From assembly GCA_944391285.1 (NCBI GenBank), contig CALXSY010000004.1:1-64000 (forward strand): a stretch of 64,000 nucleotides of DNA. The letters run 5' to 3'. Numbering within the stretch: the first letter of the stretch is position 1; every line of letters begins with the position of its first letter. The notes beneath the pieces were generated by a model. The model did not search any database, was not told the origin of the DNA, and saw nothing but the letters and a program-made list of their open reading frames with translations. The stretch is from an uncultured Clostridia bacterium (lineage in GTDB: Bacteria > Bacillota > Peptococcia > Peptococcales > Peptococcaceae). Positions 17,451-26,098 of this stretch are shown here, in pieces. Position numbers and translations under genes: made by a program.

Positions 17451-18890
17451 TTAAAAAATTATTCTGCCCAACGGTATGCCTATCACTACCATATCCAAAT
17501 AGATCAACACTATTGTCAGCAGTGAAAAGATCAAGCAATATTTCATCGGCAGCCATTGTTTTTGGTTGTACATCATTGCCGCATTAACAGTGGCAGAAGG
17601 CATCAAAAAGCTGGCTGAGCTGATATAAACCGCCATTGAAGTGAAAATATAGCTGCTTGCTCCATCTCCCATTAAAACGTGCATAATCGGAATAAACATA
17701 AAGCTGGCGGCTACCGTATTGGTTACATTGGCAATCAAGGCATAGATTAGGGTTGCTGTTACGAAAAATAGCATTTTGCTCATGCTGTTTTGCATTGGCG
17801 CCATAACATTGATGAGCAGCTCGGAAACGCCGGTGCTTTCGTCAGTTACGGCACCTACCAAAGTATAGATAACCGCAATCATTAAGACGATATCCCAAAT
17901 TACTCCTTTGGAAAAAAGTTCGTCAAAGTTAAAAACCTTTTTCTTATCCAAAGTCAGCATAAGGGCTATCATTATAACGAACAATCCCCAGCCGCAGTTT
18001 GACAAATTGTTGAAAATTTCCTTAATAATATTTCCTTCCGGCAGCACGCTGGGCAATATTAAGCCACCGATAAAGACGACAAAAATCGCACTTACAATTT
18101 TCTGCTCCTTGGTCAAAGGCTGGTCATTTGCTTGAAAGATATCATCGTTTTTCAATAAAGAAACATCCGGGCGAATGATATATTTAATAAGCAAAAAATA
18201 AATCACAAACGGCACTACCGAGCAAGGGAAAGACCAAATCATATACTTTAAAGGATTCATCACCAGCTCACCTTGGCTGGCGACACTTAAAAGTCCAAAG
18301 TTGGAAGCTACGCTGACTTGAAATGACGGTATACTTGCTCCCAATGTTGCTGTAAATAAAACGCCGAAAACCATAACTATCGGCCATTTATCCCCGCTTT
18401 TAAAGCCCAGTGTCGGAAATAAATTGAATAATAAGCTCCAGCAGATAATCGTTGACGGAATCGAGTTGATGAATATTGCCACGATATATGCTGCCAACAA
18501 AAACATGAATGTAATCACCCATGGCTTGCCTTTAGCAAAATTGAAAGTAACCATTTTGTTAACCATCTTCTCTGATAAACCGCTTGTCTCCAACATTGAG
18601 CTCAAAATCAAAATAGATATTATATAAAGTACGGTGCTGTCGCCAAAACTCATTTTCATTATTTCCGGCACAGTGGAAAATCCACTGAAGCCTAAAGCTA
18701 TGATTGCCATAAAACTTGGAACTGCTACACCTATGGTGCAATAGCCATAAATTACGCCGATAAATATTCCCACTACATTGCTTCCATACTCTGTGATTAC
18801 CCCCATAGCCGGCAAAAGCTTTGAGCCGAAAATGATGCACAGCGTAATAAGCAGATTTATATAATATTTTCTCTCTACTAAATTGCCCAT
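17451..18890 (-). CDS. DASS/SLC13-type anion transporter 3
   Basis: 479-residue polytopic protein, a more distant paralogue of transporters 1 and 2. The hairpin motifs read INSIPST in the first half and VTNTVAASFMFIPI plus LMPSATVNAAMMY in the second, so one near-canonical (S/T)NT site is kept here, unlike in copies 1 and 2. About 12 membrane segments are expected. The ATG follows GGAGTATATT. It precedes phosphodiesterase 4 by 62 bp. Substrate differences between this pair and the others are likely because both the transporter and the enzyme loops vary. The import direction is inferred from the cytoplasmic location of the enzyme. Confidence 0.86.
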   Translation of the reverse strand: MGNLVERKYYINLLITLCIIFGSKLLPAMGVITEYGSNVVGIFIGVIYGYCTIGVAVPSFMAIIALGFSGFSTVPEIMKMSFGDSTVLYIISILILSSMLETSGLSEKMVNKMVTFNFAKGKPWVITFMFLLAAYIVAIFINSIPSTIICWSLLFNLFPTLGFKSGDKWPIVMVFGVLFTATLGASIPSFQVSVASNFGLLSVASQGELVMNPLKYMIWSFPCSVVPFVIYFLLIKYIIRPDVSLLKNDDIFQANDQPLTKEQKIVSAIFVVFIGGLILPSVLPEGNIIKEIFNNLSNCGWGLFVIMIALMLTLDKKKVFNFDELFSKGVIWDIVLMIAVIYTLVGAVTDESTGVSELLINVMAPMQNSMSKMLFFVTATLIYALIANVTNTVAASFMFIPIMHVLMGDGASSYIFTSMAVYISSASFLMPSATVNAAMMYNQKQWLPMKYCLIFSLLTIVLIYLDMVVIGIPLGRIIF

Positions 18891-19058
18891 AATATACTCC
18901 TCATTTAATCTTCATGTTTTAATTTTATTGACCCAAGTAAAAAGCAAACTTTAAAATAATTTTTCAAAATATTCAAAATATATTTAAAAAATATCTTTGC
19001 CTTTTTACCTCATACCTATCCATAATAAATGCTTATTGCTGATGATCATCTTAAATTT

Positions 19059-19132
19059 ATTATATATTTAACATATTAAAATGGCAAGCAAAGTTTTTTT
19101 TATGATATATTTCCTATCAAAAATTTTTTAAC
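19059..19132 (-). promoter_or_regulatory. Promoter and putative LysR operator of transporter 3 / phosphodiesterase 4
   Basis: On the - strand: -35 TTGCCA (19082-19087), 17-bp spacer, -10 TATAAT (19059-19064). The dyad GTTAAAAAATTTTTGAT occupies 19116-19132, exactly 28 bp upstream of the -35 box. About 160 bp of AT-rich leader follow before the start codon. The rest of the gap 18891-19357 holds the terminator at 19173-19207 and nothing else that I see. Confidence 0.7.
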
Positions 19133-19172
19133 TAACAAGTCTTCAATCAGCTCTCAACTTTGATTTCAGTGC

Positions 19173-19207
19173 AAAAAAATGCAGCAATTCATGTTGCTGC
19201 ATTTTTT
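19173..19207 (-). terminator. Terminator downstream of the 19358-20158 gene
   Basis: GCAGCAA (19181-19187) pairs with TTGCTGC (19194-19200), and flanking A-run and T-run extend the stem on both sides. On the - strand it is followed by seven T, 150 bp after the upstream stop codon. Confidence 0.8.
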
Positions 19208-19357
19208 GTTTGTTTTGATAGCTTTGCCCAAATTTATCTATGCAAACTCTATCACATTCTATGAAAGTTATTAAACATTTTTCATCAAGACTTTACCAGC
19301 GCCCTAAATTATTTTCACAATAAATTATGCTTAGACGCTGTTCCCCAAATGCTTCTT

Positions 19358-20158
19358 TTAATCATCCTTTAATGGCAGAGTAAATTTTGCTTCTAAGCAT
19401 AGCTGTAATAGCTCCGGATCAAAAATACCTTTTAAATAATCCGTAAAATCAGCTTTTATTTGATACCATTGTTGCTTTAAAAGATATGTTTTTCTAAGCA
19501 AACTGCTTACCGCTGCGCCTTTTTCCAAATACTCAAACCACTTTTTGACAACAGCCGGCCAATAGGCATTGGTGTATATCTGCCAGCTGTTTTCGTAATT
19601 ATACATAAAACCATACACATTCTTCTGCTTTTCCGTCAGTTCATTATGGAGCAGCAGGACAAATTTGTCCTTAAATTGTTCAAAAAATTCTTGGCTTATT
19701 ACCTTTCTTCTTCTCAACTGCGCCAAAATCATCATTAAAGGCAGCATTTTTTCTTGCAGCTGCTCCTTGGTTTGCTGAGCAAAATACTCTGCCACTTTAT
19801 TTGCAAGCATCTTATCTTCTGCTTCAAGGATACTCATTTCAAGTTTTAGGCTTTTACCATACAAAGTATTAAGTTTATCTCTAAGTTCCCCTAACAATTG
19901 TTCTTGAAATTGTTTGTCCCCGATATCGTAGCTTCTGCGGCTTATCAGAAGATAAGGTGATAATGATTTTCCCTGCTGTTGCTTTTCTAAAAATTTTTCT
20001 GCGCAAGTCTCTTCTTTAGTAGCGTATTCTAATTTTAATTGATTCTCATCCGCCCATAAAAATCCAAACAATTGATATTCTTGTCCGAAAAATCCCTCTT
20101 TATTTAATTCTTCTGCGACCATACCCGAATATATGTCTCTATGTATTTCTAATGACAT
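19358..20158 (-). CDS. Protein of unknown function, paralogue of the 744-1682 gene
   Basis: Unrecognised 266-residue soluble protein, rich in Leu, Lys and Gln and probably all-helical, with no export signal. It resembles the 744-1682 product: an IHRD motif at the start, FGQEY-x4-G, an S-(K/R)RS step near residue 74, VYGFMY in the middle and a YLLKQ segment. It is about 45 residues shorter. The ATG follows AGTTAGGAGGGGG. It stands between transporter 3 and phosphodiesterase 5, the only gene type in this array that is neither enzyme, carrier nor regulator. Presence of both paralogues beside the array hints at a common context, but no function can be assigned. Confidence 0.7.
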   Translation of the reverse strand: MSLEIHRDIYSGMVAEELNKEGFFGQEYQLFGFLWADENQLKLEYATKEETCAEKFLEKQQQGKSLSPYLLISRRSYDIGDKQFQEQLLGELRDKLNTLYGKSLKLEMSILEAEDKMLANKVAEYFAQQTKEQLQEKMLPLMMILAQLRRRKVISQEFFEQFKDKFVLLLHNELTEKQKNVYGFMYNYENSWQIYTNAYWPAVVKKWFEYLEKGAAVSSLLRKTYLLKQQWYQIKADFTDYLKGIFDPELLQLCLEAKFTLPLKDD

Positions 20159-20314
20159 TTTCCCCCTCCTAACTAAAATTTAGATTGCCCTAAATTAACC
20201 AATTTCTTTAAAAAATTATTGCTTCACCAAAAAAATCTTTTTTAGTAATATTCTGCCCTCAACATTAAACTTTTATTTTTCTTCCAAACTTTTCTTAATC
20301 TGCATTTTAAAGCC

Positions 20315-20343
20315 ATAAAAGGTGACCCAAGGTCACCTTTTAT
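20315..20343 (-). terminator. Terminator of transporter 4 / phosphodiesterase 5 unit
   Basis: ATAAAAGGTGACC (20315-20327) pairs with GGTCACCTTTTAT (20331-20343) around a 3-base loop, 27 bp after the phosphodiesterase 5 stop codon. Confidence 0.82.
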
Positions 20344-20369
20344 GCTCTTCCAATTTCCCCTGAAATGGA

Positions 20370-22433
20370 TTATTGATCTGCCAAAATCTGATATACAGGT
20401 GCCCCTTCACATTGTGCCGGCATTCTCAAGCCAAGCAAAACAGCTATAGTGGGCGCAACATCAACTTGACGAATGGTGCGTTTTACATCATCATCATGTA
20501 TAATCCCGGCACCGCATGCAATAAAGATTGGAGATACGGTGGTTCCGTAATAACTGCGGTAAGTAGACAGACCTTGTCCATGCTCGCTTACATGTCTTTC
20601 TCTGTTCATGTATACAATATCGCCGGTATACTGACCATCTAAGCCGATGACTTTTGCGTCTTTATTATGAAATGCCATAGCTATGATGCGGTCTCCGTTT
20701 TCATCACGATATCTATATAAATCGTCAATAATTTGTTCTTCCAAATCATACTTATCTGCCGGGTCAACTATGCCATGAGCATCGCGTCCTTTTAAGTTAA
20801 TCCAAATATAGCTGGTGCGAATAGCGATAGCTTTGGTGTTTTCCCAGTCGATTTCTGTAGTATCATTGCCATTTTCGTCTTTGATGAATTGGGTGTAGCC
20901 AAGCTCTCTCATAATACCGGCGCTGACACCTGCTGCACTGCCTAAACGTGCTAACGGCTTATCATGAATCATCTCACCATGGTCAGATGTAATAATAATA
21001 GTCCAGCCTTCATCCAATAAATGCATATAGGTGCCGATATACTCGTCCGCTACTTCATAGGTACGGTCAATTTGTTTTTGATATTCAGCTTCCGGTTCAA
21101 ATCCCGGTTTCTGACAAGCGTAATTCCAAATCTGATGAGCGGAATGGTCAATAAAATGATGGTGGCTGAATACTACCTCGATACCTTTTTCTGCGATCAT
21201 ATAATTAATAACTCGGGATTGCCACAAAGCATTTAACCGCCACAGAGGAGTTAAAATCTTTTGCGCAAATTCCAAGGAAGTTCCTCCCATTTGCGTAAAC
21301 GGCGGAACATAACCGCAGTTTTCAATAGCTTCTTTATAAATGGCTTTTGGAGACCAGCGATCATCACAATCTACTTTAAAGGCGGTACTCATCCACATTC
21401 TAACCAAAGAGCCATCTTCTGCTAATTCCAGCAAACGATAATAGCGAGTTGCCATGGTTTTTTTGCCGTTTTCGATGCATTCGTCAAGTACATCGACAGC
21501 AAATACATCACCTTGCAAAACGCAAAGCGGTTCAGCATCTTTTTTGCTTCTGTAAACAGCAACTTTAGCATATTTGCCGTCTTCGCCTTTTAAAATCAAG
21601 CAGGGACGGCGTAATTGCCCGCCGGAAGTATAGGTAACAAATTCCAAAGCACCATCAGGAACTGCAAAGCTCCAGTTGTTAGGCGCAGATATAGTACTTT
21701 CAGTTTTATCATACGGCACTTTTGCCAAAGAACCTCCGGCAGCTGCAATATCATGAAAGTCAACATTCTTAATTCTCTTCATTTTATAGCGGTTAAGCAG
21801 CAGTTCAACTTTATTATCTTTATTAAATTCAAAATCATCATATTTATTTTCTTCTTCCTCTTCTTCTAAATCCAATTTATCGATAACGCAATCAGTAGCT
21901 GCATCACCTAAACTTTGAGAGGTAATATGATCGATAAATACATTCTCTTTAATATCCTTGGAAGCAACGATATATTTTTCAATATCAATATTTGCTATCG
22001 AATAGTTAACCGAAGCCGGTTGAGTGCCGTCTACTACAAACAAATTTTCACTGTCAGAGCTTGGCGGCCAAGAAGAACCCGGCCATTGGAATACCAAGGT
22101 CTTCTTGCCTGCTTGAGCAGTAACATTCCACATCTGCTCAGCCTGGCACAAATGAGAATCTAAGCCATAAATAATTGTGTCAAGATTTTCCGGATCTTGA
22201 TTCCAAAAATCCGTAACCCCGTGAGTAGCCGGATAACAGCCGCAAGCTAAAGTTGTCCATTGGGCAGGAGTAATTGTGGGCATTGCCCCTAACAACTCCA
22301 AATCATGACGAGCAGCACCTCTTTCCAGTATTTTTTTGACATTAGGCATTCTGCCGGCATCTACCATGCGGCGCGTAGTATCGGGTTCCATCCCGTCTAA
22401 GCCTAAAACTAAAACTTTGTTTGATCTTGCCAT
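20370..22433 (-). CDS. Alkaline-phosphatase-superfamily phosphodiesterase 5
   Basis: 687 residues, intermediate between the copy 1/2/4 group and copy 3. Metal Asp13 (GLDGME; the second acid is Glu instead of Asp), nucleophile Thr55 (TITPAQW), D-x3-H in FIDHSAH, SDHG, and the final His in VSEHGQG, which lines up 16 residues before SPIFIACG. The WPGSSWPPSSD loop is present. A run of acidic residues (EEEEEENKYDD) lies in the insert near residue 195. No export signal. The start follows TAAGGAGGAAAAAACA. It is 66 bp downstream of transporter 4. This unit lacks a LysR partner and instead has a divergent Crp/Fnr-type gene, so its control probably differs. Confidence 0.84.
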   Translation of the reverse strand: MARSNKVLVLGLDGMEPDTTRRMVDAGRMPNVKKILERGAARHDLELLGAMPTITPAQWTTLACGCYPATHGVTDFWNQDPENLDTIIYGLDSHLCQAEQMWNVTAQAGKKTLVFQWPGSSWPPSSDSENLFVVDGTQPASVNYSIANIDIEKYIVASKDIKENVFIDHITSQSLGDAATDCVIDKLDLEEEEEENKYDDFEFNKDNKVELLLNRYKMKRIKNVDFHDIAAAGGSLAKVPYDKTESTISAPNNWSFAVPDGALEFVTYTSGGQLRRPCLILKGEDGKYAKVAVYRSKKDAEPLCVLQGDVFAVDVLDECIENGKKTMATRYYRLLELAEDGSLVRMWMSTAFKVDCDDRWSPKAIYKEAIENCGYVPPFTQMGGTSLEFAQKILTPLWRLNALWQSRVINYMIAEKGIEVVFSHHHFIDHSAHQIWNYACQKPGFEPEAEYQKQIDRTYEVADEYIGTYMHLLDEGWTIIITSDHGEMIHDKPLARLGSAAGVSAGIMRELGYTQFIKDENGNDTTEIDWENTKAIAIRTSYIWINLKGRDAHGIVDPADKYDLEEQIIDDLYRYRDENGDRIIAMAFHNKDAKVIGLDGQYTGDIVYMNRERHVSEHGQGLSTYRSYYGTTVSPIFIACGAGIIHDDDVKRTIRQVDVAPTIAVLLGLRMPAQCEGAPVYQILADQ

Positions 22434-22499
22434 TGTTTTTTCCTCCTTAAAAATGTAAATTGAATTTTCTTAAATGGTCAAAGCCATTGTTAACTAATA

Positions 22500-23948
22500 T
22501 TAATATGGGAACATAATACTGCCTAAAGGCACGCCTACTACAAACATAATAATCATAAATATAATTACATTAGCGACACCTAAGAAATATGCCCATTTCA
22601 TATCGATCCAAACAGTATTGCCAAAAACCAAACCGCTTCTGGAGCTTGCCCCGGCAGTTGCTAACGCACAGCTTAAAACGGAAATGCCTAAGAATGTTGT
22701 AATAACCGGATTTGCTCCGATCATCCCGGTAAAATTCAGGGTTATCGGTACGAATACGGAAAGCAGCACTACATTATGAACAAACTGAGTAATTATGCCA
22801 TAGAAAACAATCAAGGCTAAGTAGAAAACTATCGGCGACAGTCCGGCAAACATTGGGGCAAAAGTTTGGGTAATCTGAGCGATTATACCGGTTTCGCTGG
22901 CCTGCAAACCGTCTATTACAACACAGTTGGCGCACATTAAAAAGACGATAGAAAACGGAGTGCCCATTGTAGCTAATTTGGCAACATCGCAGATCGGTTC
23001 TCCTTTAGAACGCCACATTCCTAAAACAATACAGCAAGCAGCTCCAACACCTATAACGCCTAACTGGTTAATAATAGTTGTTAGGAATAGTTCCTTAGGC
23101 AAAATACTTGGTGCGTACATAACAAGCAAAAAGCCGGCTAAAATTCCCACACCTATTTTTTGTTCTTTATTCAAAACGAGCTTTTCGCCAGTACTTTTTC
23201 TGTTTTTTAAGGGGCTGACATCTATTTTCATCAAAAACTTGCCAATTCCCACAAACCCTATTGTAGAAATAATCGCAATAACCAACATATAAATGGTGTA
23301 CATTAAATAGTTTACTTCATAACCGTTAAAATTTGTTAACGCAGTCAAACCAATTAAACACCAAGCATCCATAGGTTTACTGATCATGCCAATGCCGGAA
23401 ATGTAAGTTACAGCAAAAAGCATAAAGCTGGCAAAAGGCGATTTTTTCTCATAACCTAATTCCTCGCATATAGCATAGGTGATTGGCCACATTACAAATA
23501 TGCAAGCATAAATTCCTACTAAATAGCCTAACACAAATATTAAAGCCATATAAATTGTGATAAATAACCACGGTCTGCCTTCCAAAAGTTTCAGATCGAT
23601 TACCCATTTTGCCAGTACTTGATCTAATTTGCTGTGTTGCACATAAGCAGTAAAAGTACATAATACAAAAATTATAACGCAAATTTGGTACGCAAAACCT
23701 TTATAAAATAAGTTCTGAGCAGCAACTCCGCCGGCAAATGCCATTAGAATTATTGAAAAAAAACTGGGGTAAATTAAATCTAAACAAATCCAACCGAACA
23801 TTAAACCAACAAAAATACCTAAAACTTTCATTCCATATTCAGTTATTGTTCCGCTTGCCGGAATAAACCAACCACTAAAAGACAGCACTACCCAAATAGC
23901 TACTCTTATCCAATAGCCTAAACCATCTTTTTTTACTGCAGAGCTCAT
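22500..23948 (-). CDS. DASS/SLC13-type anion transporter 4
   Basis: 482-residue polytopic membrane protein, the most divergent of the four carriers. The topology and size fit the DASS/SLC13 group; the hairpin positions read YLVGIYACIF, FVHNVVLLSVFVPI and TAGASSRSGLVFGN, so the canonical SNT sodium motifs are essentially lost. The conserved ITEYGMKVLGIFVGLMFGW segment at residues 31-50 matches the equivalent segment in copies 1-3. The ATG follows GGAGGAGATTAC. It is the first gene of the unit with phosphodiesterase 5 and is divergent from the Crp/Fnr-type regulator. The substrate is unknown; assignment to the family is firm by pattern but not by search. Confidence 0.8.
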   Translation of the reverse strand: MSSAVKKDGLGYWIRVAIWVVLSFSGWFIPASGTITEYGMKVLGIFVGLMFGWICLDLIYPSFFSIILMAFAGGVAAQNLFYKGFAYQICVIIFVLCTFTAYVQHSKLDQVLAKWVIDLKLLEGRPWLFITIYMALIFVLGYLVGIYACIFVMWPITYAICEELGYEKKSPFASFMLFAVTYISGIGMISKPMDAWCLIGLTALTNFNGYEVNYLMYTIYMLVIAIISTIGFVGIGKFLMKIDVSPLKNRKSTGEKLVLNKEQKIGVGILAGFLLVMYAPSILPKELFLTTIINQLGVIGVGAACCIVLGMWRSKGEPICDVAKLATMGTPFSIVFLMCANCVVIDGLQASETGIIAQITQTFAPMFAGLSPIVFYLALIVFYGIITQFVHNVVLLSVFVPITLNFTGMIGANPVITTFLGISVLSCALATAGASSRSGLVFGNTVWIDMKWAYFLGVANVIIFMIIMFVVGVPLGSIMFPY

Positions 23949-24020
23949 GTAATCTCCTCCTAATAAATAATAATTTGAAATATTTTGGAAATTGAAAATA
24001 TAACTTATTATTCTATTAAA

Positions 24021-24072
24021 ATTAACCGGCCGAATTAATTTTAGACAGAGTATAATAGATATCTAAATCACA
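24021..24072 (-). promoter_or_regulatory. Possible regulatory region of transporter 4
   Basis: On the - strand there are -10-like elements (TATTAT, TATACT at 24050-24056) but no good -35 box, as expected for an activator-dependent promoter. Upstream is a TGTGA half-site followed by the palindrome TAGATATCTA (24056-24065). An inverted repeat AAAATTAA / TTAATTTT flanks CCGGCCG near 24018-24042. The divergent Crp/Fnr-type protein is a reasonable candidate to bind here. No exact site can be proven by eye. Confidence 0.35.
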
Positions 24073-24174
24073 AACATCTGCTTATGTTCTCTATAATTAT
24101 ATTACCATATATTTTATTTGAAAAGTTGTTTTCTGCAACATTTTCCAAATTTTTTTATTTTGAGCGCAGCAATC

Positions 24175-24203
24175 TTGATAATAAATTTTTTGTATGCTAT
24201 ACT
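24175..24203 (+). promoter_or_regulatory. Promoter of the Crp/Fnr-type gene
   Basis: TTGATA (24175-24180), 17-bp spacer, TATACT (24198-24203), 28 bp before the start codon and followed by AAAGGAGGT. A good constitutive-type promoter. Confidence 0.75.
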
Positions 24204-24231
24204 TAAAAAAAGATTAAAGGAGGTATTTTCT

Positions 24232-24909
24232 ATGTCAGATGATTTTTTCCCTTATATATCCGGCAATCAAGAAGAACTGGCTTTATGCTTTAAAAACCAT
24301 TATTACCGCAAAGATTGTTTTCAAAAAGGCAATGAGGTCAAAGTGCCTTCGAAGGATTCTATCGGCTATATCATGAAAGGTCAGCTCAAAGTCTATATGA
24401 TTAATGATTTGGGTGATGAACGCTTGATGTGGTTTTTGGAAGAAAAAAATATTCTATCCAGTTTCCTGACAGATATTTTTGCCAAAAGAGTGGTTGCTCA
24501 AACAGACTGCGAAATTTATTATATGAATATTGTCTATTATAATGACTATATCTTACAAAGCCCTAAACATTTACAAGACTATACAAACACTATTTTTAGC
24601 CGATACGGGCTTTTAGTCCAGCAATTAATTAATGCAGAAAGCGAAAATGCTAAATCTAAAGTTTACAAGTTTATCTATCAGTTGGCTTATCGCTACGGCA
24701 AACATTTGAGTAACGGCGAAGTAAAAATAGAAAACTTTCCCAGCCGCAATGATATTTCTTCTATCACCGGAGTTCATCGCAACAATGTAACTCGTTATAT
24801 CACAGAATTGGAGAAAATAGGAATTGCGAAAAAAAATAAACTACAATTATCTATTACTGATCTTGATTCTCTCAATGACATCATAACCTCATTAGATGAC
24901 GATAGATAG
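24232..24909 (+). CDS. Crp/Fnr-family transcriptional regulator
   Basis: 225-residue regulator with an N-terminal cyclic-nucleotide-binding-like beta-barrel (about residues 20-130) and a C-terminal winged helix-turn-helix (about 165-215, with SRNDISSITGVHRNNVTRYI as the recognition region). The N-terminal Cys cluster of Fnr proteins is not present, and the cAMP-binding signature is weak, so the ligand is unknown. The frame is open upstream to 24118, but ATG at 24232 has a perfect AAAGGAGGT at the right distance and a good promoter just before it. It is divergent from transporter 4, which it probably controls. A 730-bp stretch without a gene follows. Confidence 0.85.
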   Translation: MSDDFFPYISGNQEELALCFKNHYYRKDCFQKGNEVKVPSKDSIGYIMKGQLKVYMINDLGDERLMWFLEEKNILSSFLTDIFAKRVVAQTDCEIYYMNIVYYNDYILQSPKHLQDYTNTIFSRYGLLVQQLINAESENAKSKVYKFIYQLAYRYGKHLSNGEVKIENFPSRNDISSITGVHRNNVTRYITELEKIGIAKKNKLQLSITDLDSLNDIITSLDDDR

Positions 24910-25639
24910 TTTTTAAACATTCCCTTCTTAATCGCCATAAATAAGCTATTCTCCTATTCTCTCTTTTGGACGATAAATGACTGCCATTTATTCTCTCCTC
25001 AGGGCTTTTTCCCAATAAAAAACTCACTATCATCTCAGTGAAAATTTATTTCTTTGCGTTTTCTCTGTAAAGCAATTGCCGTATTTTCCCATAACTTAGA
25101 AAAGCAATCCACCAACACATCTCCCTGTTCTATAAAACAACCGAGCCGATAGCTGCACATTTTTATTTCGCGCAGTTATCGGCTCTGCTTTTACCTGTCC
25201 TGTTCTTTGCTGATTGTATATTCCCATGTATGGCATTGCTCGAATTTTTCTTTTTGCTTTTCCAAGATGTCAAAAGTGTATCAAAAATCTACAGCTCTAT
25301 CTCCTTTATGCCTTTTGCCCTATTTATAATATCCATTATAAGATTAAAATGAGCAATTTCGTTTTTTCTAATAAGGCAAATTCTAATCTTTCTCTTTGCT
25401 TTAAATATTTCTTTGCACGGAAGCTGCTTTATCCCATCTAAAAGACTTTTCCGCACTTGCAATAGCTCACTCTCTCTGCAATCTTGAATATTTATGTAAA
25501 ATGCCTATTTTGGCGGCTAATTATGTTTATCTATCAAAAAATTGTGCAAACCTTCTAACATCTCCGATCCGCACAATTCTTCTTTCTTTTTAATTTTTTT
25601 CTTCATTGTTACATTTTAAAACATTATTTCAAAAACAAA
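24910..25639. other. Gene-free stretch with one strong hairpin
   Basis: No convincing coding sequence in either direction. The only clear element is a hairpin at 25143-25185: GAGCCGATA pairs with TATCGGCTC, then a G-U pair and CTGC/GCAG, a 14-bp stem, followed by GCTTTT on the + strand. It may end the Crp/Fnr transcript or be a remnant of an earlier gene. The stretch borders decayed genes, so it may itself be decayed sequence. Confidence 0.5.
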
Positions 25640-26098
25640 TTATTGCAATCTGGCTTTCGGATACATTTGCAGGAACAACTGCTTGAAGTATTTAATGCTT
25701 TCGTTATCATCTTTAGAAAAAAGTGCCAAATATAATATATAAATTTTAGGCGTAATCGGAATGCTTATAAATTTTAATCTGTCCTCAGCATGACTGCCTA
25801 TTATATGAGTATAATCTGTTGCAACATAATAACCGCAATCATTACGCATGCAATCATTTATAATATTTGAATTATTTGTGCTAATAGAAGCCGCTATCTT
25901 AACTCCGTAACGTTCCAGTATATCTGAATAAAATGATTCGTAATTGCTTTTATTGGTTGTAAAATTTACAAAAGGGTATTTGTCCAAACGATACAAAGAT
26001 ATTTGCTTCTTTTTTGCATATGGATGTTCCGGGGAAACATACAATTTCATGTATGCTCTATGAATTAAATAAATATCATAGTATTGCGAGAGCTTGTC
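25640..26098 (-). pseudogene. LysR-type regulator remnant (effector-domain half)
   Basis: The frame from about 26098 to 25640 encodes the second half of a LysR-type effector domain: YYDIYLIHRAYMKLYVSPEH, PYAKKKQISLYRLDKYPF, then NDCMRNDCGYYV, which is the usual NGLGI-like position. The DNA-binding domain is missing. An ATG inside the frame (26050) would give 136 residues, but upstream codons in the same frame continue the homology, so this is a truncated gene and not a real start. Upstream it runs directly into the decayed phosphodiesterase in another frame, on the same strand, which marks a deletion or recombination junction near 26098. In the intact modules the LysR and phosphodiesterase genes point towards each other. 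Confidence 0.75.

Noticed and set aside
4070-22433. Phosphodiesterase copies as sulfatases
   Set aside because: The nucleophile position is Thr in T-P-P-x-W, not the Cys/Ser-x-P-x-R needed for formylglycine.
25143-25185. Hairpin as a tRNA-like or small RNA gene
   Set aside because: Single long stem with an AT loop and no promoter that I can support; kept only as a hairpin.
25640-26050. A real small gene starting at 26050
   Set aside because: The LysR homology continues upstream of that ATG in the same frame, and there is no DNA-binding part or ribosome-binding site.
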